Notes under the pieces: generated by a model
Seen by the model: the letters and a program-made list of their open reading frames with translations, nothing else
Databases searched by the model: none
Told to the model about the DNA's origin: nothing
Source: Glandiceps talaboti
Lineage: Eukaryota > Hemichordata > Enteropneusta > Spengelidae
DNA length: 64,000 nt
Assembly: GCF_964340395.1 (NCBI RefSeq)
Contig: NC_135563.1
Location: 12,896,651 to 12,960,650, forward strand
Direction: 5' to 3'
Position numbers and translations under genes: made by a program
In this document: piece after piece, positions 13,676-25,700 of the stretch
Layout of the letters: each line of letters begins with the position of its first letter
Numbering within the stretch: position 1 is the stretch's first letter

Positions 13676-15215
13676 GTGTCTTTTTACCCTGCAAAGCTGA
13701 CATATCTGTTAACTTGCTAAAACAATATATCTAAACATAACTGTGCATAAACCATGTATTCATGTGCAAGGACAAGGACTGTCAAAATACCTAGATTTAA
13801 GGATTCCTATACACAAGGCTCTATTTTCTGTATTTTACAAATAAAGATCTTTTTTCCAAGTATCAGTAAAAATATTGTGTATTCTAATACTCTGTCAGTT
13901 TAACATGTCAGTTCAAGTGAAAAGATTAGTGAGCCAAATAATAGGTATGTATGGAACTGTAGTTGAGGGTTTCCATACAAACAACTTTCAGTTAAAGTTT
14001 ACCATGTTTTTCATATTAAATCATCGTCTACACCAATATTTTAGTGGTGAACATTTTAAAGTTATCCATGGTTTGTAAGTAACTGAAGCCACACGTCAAC
14101 TACTCTCAAGTTTGTTAATACAATTATCCCAATCAGGATATTAAACAAGATCATTTCTCATTACTTGGGTGTCATGGCCATCACTGAAATTCGATACATA
14201 TAAGATTATCAAATTAGAATTCTTTTCCGAGTTCCTTGAATTAGTGAGATGAAGTTCAAGGTTTGCACTGGTTGCCTGAAGCATCAAATATCACCACAAG
14301 TCTACAACAATTGCTGAGTTCTTACAATTTTGTACCATATTAAAAGTTTCATGTACTATTTTACTTACTGATGCATGCTGGCCTGTTCACTGCGCTATTG
14401 CAATTACATTGTTAGCTGTCACACCTCCTAGCCCTCAAAATCAACTACCTTTTCTTGATTATCATTAATAATCTGGTAATTATGCACTGGAAATGGGTGC
14501 CCAATAACTTGATTTAGAAGTGTGTATAAGCATGACAACATCAGACTATCATTATTCAAATGAAGTCATTATGTAAATGTACATGCATTACTGAGATGAT
14601 CACAGGGAGTTAACATTAAACAACATGATATTTACATATAATTATGCAAATTTATCATACAAGTGTTTTATAACAACTGTTGGAGGTGTGGCTACCTGAA
14701 TCAGTCTTAAACATGCAACTGGCGGCGCCTGGGACCCTATTTTGCATATGACTGACTGTATGTTTGGAGGTGGAGAACTTGTGATGACTCACTAGCAAGT
14801 AATCGCCAAAATATAAACATTCCCTTTATCTGGGTTTTTCACATGCAAATGCCACATATTTGAATAATCCTGAATGACACACAATCTAAGCTGCTGTTTG
14901 CAGGGGAATTTGTCTCATTTGGAAAGTTTTTTTCATTCTATGGAACAAACAGACTGATTTTCAACTAATTTGTGTATCAAGTTACCATCCTACGACATTC
15001 ACAAACAATTTGTGCATGATACATGACCTGTGTGTTTCTCGGAGTACAGAAAAAATGCTGAAAACAAGACCCAGAAGCTAGTGCTCTGTACAGCAGTTTG
15101 AATTTCCCACATTTGCATAGATTAGTCATAATCCTCTTTACATAGGGCAGTTCTGTCTTTAACTGATATCAAGACAAACGTTGGTTTCAACAGTTAGCAG
15201 GTACAACAGTAGTCT
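13676..15215. other. No gene seen
   Basis: AT-rich with no supported coding or RNA feature. Confidence 0.5.
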
Positions 15216-15219
15216 ATCA

Positions 15220-15300
15220 GCTAGCCCTCGGATGTTCTTCCGATAAAATACGACACACAGCCGAACAACGCTATCGAGGATGGGACATCCGAGGTCTAGC
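15220..15300. repeat. 81-bp inverted repeat (GCTAGCCCTCGGATGTTC arms)
   Basis: Left arm 15220-15237 and right arm 15284-15300 are inverted copies with about two mismatches. The arms resemble those of the hairpin at 15633-15686 (both start GCTAG). Followed at once by TATAAATA (15315-15322) and CCAAT (15327-15331). Confidence 0.7.
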
Positions 15301-15314
15301 GAATGTCATCAGGA

Positions 15315-15331
15315 TATAAATAACTGCCAAT
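15315..15331. promoter_or_regulatory. TATAAATA plus CCAAT words
   Basis: TATAAATA is followed 4 bp later by CCAAT. The order is not that of a normal plus-strand promoter (CCAAT should lie upstream), and no gene follows on either strand, so this may be chance. Confidence 0.15.
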
Positions 15332-15632
15332 CAGAGAACCGTATTAGCGACAAGCACAAACAGAGGACAATAGCTAAATTTTCATGCATATTCATCTTAA
15401 GGAGGGGCTTGTAAAAATAACCACCAATGCGTTAACTAAAATGTGTGAATGACAACGTCTACACACTCATCAAACACAATTACCATAAACTGATAAGACA
15501 TAGTAATGACATAAATGTGTTTGTCAACACCTGCATGCAGAGATTGAATATATTAAAGTATATATATGCATATATGGCCCAACCCACCGCTTATCGTAAT
15601 CTCAATGGAATGTCCGGTCTGAAAATGACATT

Positions 15633-15686
15633 TGCTAGACGTTCGCTTATAGTTATAGCATCGAAAGAAAGCCCGAACGTCTAGCA
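15633..15686. repeat. Perfect 13-bp hairpin (TGCTAGACGTTCG)
   Basis: TGCTAGACGTTCG at 15633-15645 is repeated inverted at 15674-15686 with a 28-base loop. Confidence 0.85.
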
Positions 15687-15699
15687 GCAAGACTAGTAC

Positions 15700-16004
15700 A
15701 ACAGTTAATGTTGTAAACACAACAATGCAGTGAAAAGGCTAGATGCATGCTTAACCTTCTCTGACAACTGACAACACTAAACCCTGGTATTCAGGCATAT
15801 TGGATGACATGATTTAGTATATTGTACTAAAACATCAAGGAAACCCCTGCTATGTCAACAACAGTGCAAACACAAGATTTCTAATACTAATAGCACTGAA
15901 GGGATGCATCTGCATTAACATATACAAGCATAGTTAAATCAAGGTAATATATCACTCTTTCCACCCAAGCACAAAGCTTACTAACTCAGCATGTGCCACT
16001 TTAA
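15700..16004 (-). repeat. Diverged copy of the TTAA/AGTGGC repeat, inverted
   Basis: The end CTCAGCATGTGCCACT followed by TTAA (16001-16004) is the reverse complement of the start of the repeat at 29667. Similarity fades toward the left, so the inner boundary is uncertain. Confidence 0.4.
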
Positions 16005-19000
16005 ACAAATTCAGTGTAAAGACATGAAATGGCATTTTCTTTATTGCAAACCTTGATGCCCACGTCATCAGAAGAACCACATTTATATTCCTTCTCTTCA
16101 AGCTCAAAGTAAAATCTACCTTAATAGAAAACAAGATTTTACAATCTGCATCTCCACAGATATTTCCTTAAAGGCCAAATTCCAATTCGAACTAAAATTT
16201 ATAGTTGTCTGGCAGAGATACCGAAAGTTTCATAGAACTGAGAATGATACAACTATGTAATCATTATAGATCCACTGATAAGATTACATTAATGTCGGGT
16301 GGAATTGATTCTTTACGCGTTTAAGACGTAATGCATGGGATGTGCAAAATCTTATCCAATTCCTGTCTTTTCAAAATTAATCATTTTTTCTACACACCTT
16401 TCACACTGCTATAATTTGTATCCCTGCACTCCAGATAGATCACAGGTTTGAGATATAAATACTCCCAACGAATAATTCTTGAGCAGCTGAACCCCTCTGG
16501 GTCCTTTAGGTTGAATTAATTTTATATAACATGAAAACTGATACTCAATCGTGTATGTCTAATCTGGAGAGATTGAATAGAAAATGTGTTTGCCTGTACA
16601 AACAACACCTTGTTTTTGCATGCACATGATTGTTTCTGACAAGACAATTTATCCTAATAAGCTCACTGAGTAATGGATATGTCTAAATGTGCACTGGAAA
16701 GGCAACAACAATGAAAAACAAAGTTGGATACCTTGTGGGCTTAGCATTTTACAGACAAGATAAATAACAGAATCAGGCGCAATCACAATGATCACTCTAA
16801 GAGAAGGTGTATTAACAGTAAACCTATTAACACTAATGAGTTGGTTTAATTAAGGAAGCCATTCTGACATAGGTTGTAAACTTCTCAATTAAAACAGCCA
16901 GGAAATTAATGAGATCATTTACCTAGAAGTAGTGTGCCGGCATAAAGGACGCCATCAATCAGTTACAGTAATGATTGAAAGATGATCTTAATTTACTAAA
17001 GTCCATTAGGATTGCCGATTACACCTAACAACTTCTTTTACAAAACATGATTGTTGTTTGTAAAGAGAGCTACTGGGTTTTGTAACTTGTCTTGTGTTAA
17101 TGTATCTGCCCTTGTCTTAATCTTCAATTGTCTATTGGTTTTTTTGAACTGTAATATTGTATTCCTATTTAATGTGTAATGTGTCCCTGCTCTGCTTTTT
17201 ATCGACGGTCACACAAATAATTAACTATTTTTTGACAACAAAGATACATTGTATTGTATTATATTGTATACACTGTATTGTATTGTAAATTATTGAGCCC
17301 CATGGTCTGAATCTGATGAGATGAACTTGCCATGTCATTTAGCTGATACTATTTTTCTTATCTGCATCACGTTATTCAACTTATTTATCTATTTATTTAT
17401 TCATCTGATCAATTCAGGTTTAATATTGTATCTACGTTAAGATTCTACTTAGAATTCATGTGTTTTTGCTTCATGAACATTCTTTTTGTTGTTTTCAAAT
17501 ATGATAGAAACGAAACTCCAACAAAAAACCCTCATGGGTTCAAAATGAGCAGATGATTTGCACTCATTTATTGCAGATACATAAGTTCAAATGGCATCCG
17601 TTTTGGTCTGATAATTATATTCATTCACTGGTTATACTGATTGTTGGCATTTATCCATTCTCTTCACAGTTTTTGTAGATAAACTTTGAGATGCTGGTAT
17701 AACACTTTACCATATCCCAATATTAATGAGGTGTTTACTTATTTTGATGGGTTTAAGGAAATATATGTAGGAGCACTCGTATTGCAGTGATAACATATCT
17801 TCATTTTAGTCCCAATTATGTCAGACTGGAGTGAGCAATAGAAAATGATGATTAATACCGTTCCCTAATAGCTCTTCATGTCAGGAATTAAGACACCGGA
17901 GACCCAACACAACCCGGGATTATTTCTAATTTGTTAATGTCCTTTAAAGGACTTGTACAGGGTCGTTAGTTATTATACAGAAAACTGTCATGTCGGTAAG
18001 TGGAGAACTGTGGGTAGAACAGGAAGCTTTTTGTAAGGTTTTTTGTTTGGATTGGTCAAACATAGCAGAAAGAAATTCAATCTGTTGCCTCTATTGTTGA
18101 TAAGTGTGACAGCATGAAACAGGAGCTTCCTTCAAAAGATTGTAATTAAAATACATGTGTATACATTCACAATCAAAGTCAATTATTTAAACAGGCGCTT
18201 CTTCAGATTGCATGTAACATATACATTTACAATCAAAGGCATTCTTGATAACCTTGCTGTAATGCTGTTTTATTTAATAATGATAATTAATATCACTTTA
18301 CTGTTGAACACCACATGATTGTAATGAAGGAGAGTCTTAATAGCGGAATTAAGGTAAAACAAAACTATCTCCTCAAATACAACCCTACTGTGTTCAGCAA
18401 TAAAAGCACTGTTATTATATAATAAACTTGCAACCTGAACTTACAAAACATTAGGCTTTGATCATGAATGTCTTCTGGTGAGATATGTATGCTCTCAGTC
18501 ATCTTACAAAGACTTCATATCATTTGACTCGAACTGTGAAATTTCATGTTTCCTGTATCATTTCTGTATACCGAGGGAAGGCCAAGATCTTTAAATACTA
18601 TGTTTGCATCACTCTACTTCTTACAAAACTTTACAGGTTTATGGTCTAGTTCATAATGATGCCTATGAAATAGAGGAAAGTTTCTATAGTCCATGAATTA
18701 CCCTGTATATCACACATTGAGGGCAATAGAATTCTGAAACCAGAAAGCCGTTATACATGGCCTATTTTCAGACAGCAACTTTTCAATCTATTCAATGTTT
18801 AGTAAACATTATAATGATATGCACGTTTCTTTGAATGTTTAAACAAACACTGTGACATCACATGCCGGAAATACTTTCAATAGGGATATGGACAGGACTA
18901 GATGATCCATCAGATAGGAATTTTAACAGGTCTCAAAGTTATTGTCCATAATAAATAAAAATGTGCTGCTCTAAACACTAATAAAATCTATGCCTTTGGC

Positions 19001-19587
19001 ATACCAAGTGAAACAACTAATTAGATAACTTGAACTCTGGTAACTAAAACATAAAGATTGTAAACTTCAGTAATTAGATTTTCATATGCAAGTTTATGAC
19101 AAACCTGATATGTCACCAGTTGTTTCAGTCATGTGTGAATCTGCCTTCATGCAAATTATTGAAACTCTCTCACATAACCATGTAGTTAGTAACACCATAG
19201 ACCCTTAACCTATGTGGAGGGTCTATGGTAACACTGTGTATCAAACTCTAACTGAGGTTTCTACAATTTGTCATTTACTCCTTGTGATTTGCATGTTAGA
19301 TGTATGCGTGATAACATATTCAAAATTCAGTGTCCTGGTGTAACTAAGGTGACATAACATCTGTGAAGGAAAGAAATCTTGTCAGATTAGATTTTATAAG
19401 TAGTGTGAAAGCATTCAACCATACAACTTGCATATGCTAGCTGATGGTTCATGAAGATAAAGTTATGGATGAGATCATGCTCTCCTCTTCACCAAAATGT
19501 ATATTGATTCCTTCAGGTCATGACATTAGACTATCTATCTAGTCAATAAATGATACATGACCGAGTATGTCACTTAATGGTTCCAGT
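16005..19587 (-). other. 3' flank of P5CS, including its probable 3' UTR
   Basis: No coding signal. The UTR end is not fixed: the first minus-strand AATAAA I noticed is at 18269-18274, about 1.3 kb past the stop; others follow near 17388-17400. A 12-bp perfect hairpin (arms 19194-19205 and 19218-19229) lies 360 bp past the stop. Confidence 0.4.
19194..19229. repeat. Perfect 12-bp stem-loop in the P5CS 3' flank
   Basis: ACCATAGACCCT and its exact inverse AGGGTCTATGGT are separated by 12 bases. It would form in either transcript; its role is unknown. Confidence 0.8.
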
Positions 19588-19748
19588 CTACAGAAGTCTT
19601 TCATGGATATATGTTTTTTCTCCACCTTCTGCAAATTCTTGCACAGTGTTGCCGTCACCTTTTAAGATCCACTTTGCAGTCAGAAGACCTTCGACGCCAA
19701 CAGGTCCACGGGCATGTATTCTTGATGTGCTAATACCAACTTCAGCAC
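19588..19748 (-). CDS. ALDH18A1: P5CS exon 15: C-terminus and stop
   Basis: It begins in phase 1, acceptor ATTTTCTTAG. It reads [17 protein letters not shown] then [20 protein letters not shown] and ends HERLL with TAG at 19588-19590. The length of the C-terminal tail matches the animal enzymes. Confidence 0.97.
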
Positions 19749-22700
19749 CTAAGAAAATAGAGTGATGACCAGAGTTTATTTTAGCCTGTATATCTGCTAT
19801 GGGCCCCCACTCTGTTTGTAGGAGAGAGGGGAGATACAGATAGATTTTACCTAAGCTTTAGAATTATAAAGATGGGCTGGATCCCTTTGGTTATCCGATA
19901 AATAAATAAAATAAAAATAAATAAAAAGATTAGCTTTAAGGAAACACTCAGGGTTTATGATATCGATTCAAATATTAAATGCATATACTAGTTATTGTAA
20001 CACAATGAGTGCAGAATAACGAAAACAATTACATGGACTTAGTATTCCAAAATATTCGTCATTCTTGACTTAAGGGAACTTATCATTATCGGTTGGAGAC
20101 AAGCATTTTTCAGCTGACTGAAGTCAAATATTATGAAATAACATCACATTAAGCTTAATGTCATACCTATGTGGGTTTTTAAACTTTTTTTATTCATATT
20201 TTTACAACATCACTGATGTTAACTTATCATGCTTATTGATAGCTGTCATATCTAAGTTTTACATCACATTACTGCTGGCAATGTAGATGCTTTCTGGTAC
20301 ATGTACACTTATTTTGTAAGTTTATTATAGTTGACATGTCTAAAAACCATGATAATGCTTTCATATATAAATCAATTTTAGTTCCTACCTAATCCAAACC
20401 TGTATCCATCAGCAAACCTTGTACTGGCATTATGAAATACACATGCACTGTCAACTTCCTTGAGAAATTTTTCAGCTGTTGCATCTGTGTAAAGAAATTA
20501 CAAAAAAAATGTAAAACATTACTTTGGTGTTAAAGTCTGTCAATGTTCTTAATTTTGGAGCCAAAAAATTTAGCGGCAACACAATTGCTCACATTTTGAC
20601 TCAAAAATATTTTGGCAGGTAAAAGTTTCAGCCACAGTGTATTTATAGCTATAATAAGTTGCTACAATATTATATTAAAATTTACACATCTGCCTTAGTG
20701 TCTGTAGTTAAAGTAATGCTGTTTCATTGGAACAATCGTTTCAGCTGAGTAAGCTAATATAAATATAAGTCTAGAATCAGATTAGGCATTAAAAAAAATT
20801 GTGTGGTTCCGATTACATTCAATTTTAAAATAGATGGGGTAGGTAGATTTTTTGTTTTATTTTATTATATATTTTGTCTAGAGTTCAGGTTTTCCATTGT
20901 TTTCCAAATGGTCTCCGTATTGTTTATTTCTTACTATCAGATGTAAAGCCATTACAGATTGAAAGAATAGTTTTATATTGTCTTTTTAACTTGATGTCAT
21001 TTTCCGCAGCCAATATTTCTTGCGAGACTTCACGATTTTTGCGATTTTATTTTATTATTTTTCTTGAATATGTAAAAAAAAAAGTTTAAGGCCGGCGTGA
21101 AAAACTAGGTTGGGTTGGGTAACCAGAACCAAACAACTTGTTTTAATTTGGCCTTACAGACATTCACTGTACATGCGTACATGTAGTTTTTGTATACAAG
21201 CCTCTTACCAAAGAATATAACACATACAAATGTACATCAATATATCGATGAACTATCAACCTGTGATGTGGTTACTCCATAACAAAGACGATGTTTATTG
21301 TGAAAGTTTTCTAAAGTGATTGAATGCAAAAACAGCTGGAATTTTCTGATTAGTTTGCATCTAAACTGGCTTTATCAAAATATCAACTATTTTGTAAGAA
21401 GATAATCTGGTGCACAAAATATAACAAGTTTCATGTTGAGTGCAAGTTGTAGTCAACAGCATCATAAAAACTCAGCTAGATTTTGCATATGCTATACCTA
21501 ACAATACCAATGAATTGAAAAAGACTTCACATTTCTCAACATACAACAAAGGTGAAAAACAAATTGACAAACCGCAGCAGTAACAGCTTACATTGAAAGA
21601 TAACACCGAGAGATATAATACTGAAGACGAAAATACAGCCTACAGGACAGCAAATCAGGGATGAAAATCTATGTTCTGCATTGTTATTAAGGGGCAAGAT
21701 CAATCATTCAATGTTGGATAAAAAAATGAAATTTTCATTTTTATTTTTTATTTTACTTTTAATGGATCCTTAGATACAAATATTTCTATAAAAAAACTGT
21801 CTTCAAATTGAGAAATGGGAGAATTTTCACCATAAATGGGTGGCACTCAAATACAGAAAGTGCTAGTAAAAGAGCTATTTTTCCTCACTACATACATGGC
21901 TTTGAATTTCATAGTACTACATGATACTACTACACAGATTTTAAATTGATTAAAAGGCTGAAACAATTATTGGCCAATTTAATTGGAAGGGGTGGGAAGA
22001 GGATTTCTGAGGCTTAACTATAAGAAAATAAGCTCAGCAAAAATTTCCAGATTTACAGTATATTTTATAGAACACAATCAGGTATACATACACGTAGTAC
22101 AGTTACATACCCTGTAGTCATCAATGTCACACTGGAGATAACAGAATTGAGATTGACATCTATACTCCACAGGATCTAATCAACTGTGTCGTAATGTAAG
22201 CAGTTCACAGTACATGCCACAGACTCATTTGTTACAATTGTACATTAGAAATATATCAATTTGGTTATTTTCAGGATGCATAGTATTAGTAGCTATGTGT
22301 ATGATTTACCTGCTACAAAGTGCATACAAAGTTCACTACATTAGTGAACTATGTTATTATCTCCAGGCAGTTTGCAAATATACTACTAGGGTTTGTGTTA
22401 TTACCCCTGGCCAATTTTTAAAGCAATTAGGTATATACAGCACCGTGTTATGAACACAATGATTGATACATTTGCTTTTAGTCTATTTGGGGACTTGACA
22501 TTTGAAACGGTACAAAAAGGGTTGAATTTCTATCACTGTTCAATTTTTTTCACATGACAGCTTGTTTTGTTGATGTTCATCTTGCTAAAAAAAAAAATGA
22601 TTTCTCACAGAAGTGAAAGACTTCAGGACTGTCTGGGAAATCAAATTTATTTATGTTGAAAAAAAATAATCTTCTTGACATACAGAAAATCGGAATAATA

Positions 22701-25700
22701 ATAATGATCTACGTGTAAAAACACTATCAGATCAGAATCTGTTCTATACAGAATTGTACCATACAAATTATGTTTTCTATGAGGGAGGGGGTGTCTTTAC
22801 ATGTAACCATGCGTGTATATGATAATTATTATGCATACTCAACACTAGGACTCACCATTTTCAGTGATAATGCTTTCAGTATGAGAACTTCCATATTTAT
22901 TGATATGTTCAATTGCTTCGTTGACATCGTCCACTATTTCTACAGCACACTCTAGTGCACTGTATTCTGTTCTCATTGATCGAGCTTCTCCTGGGCCAAA
23001 CTTTAATGATTTAGCTAGTCTGGGACCTGGATGAAATTTAACCTGTGAATGAGAAAAACTTGGTTAATGATTGATCATGTAAAACGCAACATATAACACA
23101 CAATTCCTTTTTACGATTATTCTTACTAATTTTTCAGTCACTGTGACAATATTATTAAATTACAAATTTTCCAAGAGGCCAAAGAGATTTAGGAGTGGCA
23201 GCCAGGCATAAAACTAGTTAGGACTCATATACACAATTCAACAGCATAACTCTTTGAATCATCCTACAACATTTGTTGTTCAAGAAAAATTGCATATTAA
23301 ACATTCAGATCTTGAAGTTAATTTATACGCTTGGTTGCCAGATTTTGACTAGTGAACTGTTTCAGCTACAAAATTCCATTGATTTCCACCTTCAATAGTC
23401 AACATTGTCTAATACATGTAGTATACATGCCCTGGACTACTGCTAATTTGGTAGTCTAGATACAATGTTTAGAAGTCTACATGCCCTTGACTATTGCTAA
23501 TTTGGTAGTCCAAATACAATATTTGGTAGTTTACATGCCCTTGACTATTGCTAATTTGATAGTCTAGATACAATGTTTCGTAGTCTACATGCCCTTGACT
23601 ATTGCTAATTTGGTAGTCCAGATACAATATTTGGTAGTCTACATGCCCTTGACTACTGCTAATGTGGTAGTCTAGATACAATGTTTAGTAGTCAATGTAT
23701 CCTGGACTACTGCTAATTTTGTAGTCTAGATACAATACAATATTTAGTAGTCTACATGCCCTGGGCTACTGCTTATTTGGTAGTCTAGATACAATGTTTA
23801 ATAGCCTGTGCCCTGAGCTAATACTAATTTGGTAGTCCAGATACAATGTTTAGTAGTCTGTGCCCTGAGCTACTACTAATTTGGTAGTCCAGATACAATG
23901 TTTAGTAGTCTATGTGTCCTGGACTACTGCTAATTTGGTGGTCTAGATACAATGTTTAGTAGCCTGTGCCCTGGACTACTGCTACCGGTAATTTGGTAGT
24001 CTAGATACAATGTTTTGTAGTCTGTGCCCTGAACTACTACTAATTTGGTAGTCCAGATGCAATGTTTAGTAGTCTGTGCCCTGAACTACTGCTAATTTGG
24101 TAGTCCAGATGCAATGTTTAGTAGTCTGTGCCCTGAACTACTGCTAATTTGGTAGTCCAGATGCAATGTTTAGTAGTCTATGTGTCCTGGACTACTGCTA
24201 ATTTGGTAGTCCAGATGCAATGTTTAGTAGTCTGTGCCCTGAACTACTGCTAATTTGGTAGTCCAGATGCAATGTTTAGTAGTCTATGTGCCCTAAACTA
24301 CTGCTAATTTGGTAGTCCAGATGCAATATTTAGTAGTCTATGTGTCCTGGACTACTGCTAATTTGGTAGTCCAGATGCAATGTTTAGTAGTCTGTGCCTT
24401 GGGCTACTGCTAATTCAGTAGTCTAGATACAATGTTTAATAGTCTATGTGTCTGGGACTACTGTTACTTTGGTAGTCTAGATACAATGTGTAATAGTCTA
24501 TGTGCCCCAATCTACTTCTAATTTGGTAGTCTAGATACAATACAATGTTTAGAAGTCTACATGCTCTGGACTACTGCTAATTAGGTAGTCAAGATACAAT
24601 GTTTAGTAGTTTACATGCCCTTGACTACATGTACATGTACTGCTAAATTCTAGACCTGTTCTGTTGTTATTCCTCCACACAACCATTTAGTGCCATCATT
24701 ATGATTCTACACTAGCTTTTTGCAGACTTCTACTAGTCTAAGGTACATGACGTACATTCCTGTCAAGTTACAACCTGTAAAACAGATTATCTCCAAACAA
24801 GTTTATTTGTTCTGCTGAGATAAGAGACAAGTGACATAAAACATCCTCATTATTTTGTGTAGAAGTCAACACTCTGAGTCTTATGTCACGACTATTTTAA
24901 AGGACAGAAATGTTATTACACCTGCGCAAGCTACTAAGTGAAAAATTGTGGAAATAATGACAATATTAGATATTTCACCTCATTTTGAATACCATTTGAT
25001 CAATTACGTCAACACGCATTGGTATGATATAATTTAGCCAAATAATAAATCCTATATTTCCTGTTTAAATTTATACAACTTGGCTTGTGTACAGTATAAC
25101 CATATTTCTCTACTTCTTGTCTTGGGTTGTAATTAGATCAGACAAGTCGCTAGCCATTATAGACATTAGATTGAAAAATCTGTCTTTGTGTACAAGCCTG
25201 TAATCACTCATTACAAACCACGTTCAGCTGATATAGTTAGCAGGTGTGCCAACATCAAATGTTCATGCTATGATAGGCACAGGTGTACAAACGTATTTCA
25301 TTTCTACACAATGTTTCATTGTTTGTGTCCAGACACACTGTCCACGACATGTCACACACAATAAGATGTATGTTTGTGAAGTCACAATATCAATGCTATA
25401 TTGAATACTACTCTTTGTAGTATTTTTCTTACGAATGGCAAGTAGGTCAAGTTTACCTGAATTCGCTATGTACATGTATTTTACTAGTGCTACAGATTCA
25501 GAGTATGATAATAGGTAGACAACACTTACTTATATCAGTTCGCTACTATTTTATGAACAAAATCTGTTAGATAGTAGATGTAGTTGTGTTATCCCAAAAT
25601 ACAGTAGATCACTGCTTTGACTATTTTATCATGAAATAATCATTTCTTACCACACATTTCCAATATTTGAAATGATTGGAACACAATTTACACATTCAAT

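Noticed and set aside
23469-23681. Minus-strand ORF with repeated [15 protein letters not shown]
   Set aside because: It covers four units of the minisatellite; the units outside it shift frame, and it sits in a P5CS intron.
23418-24646. CRISPR-like regular array
   Set aside because: Eukaryotic context, no constant repeat with unique spacers; the whole unit is repeated.
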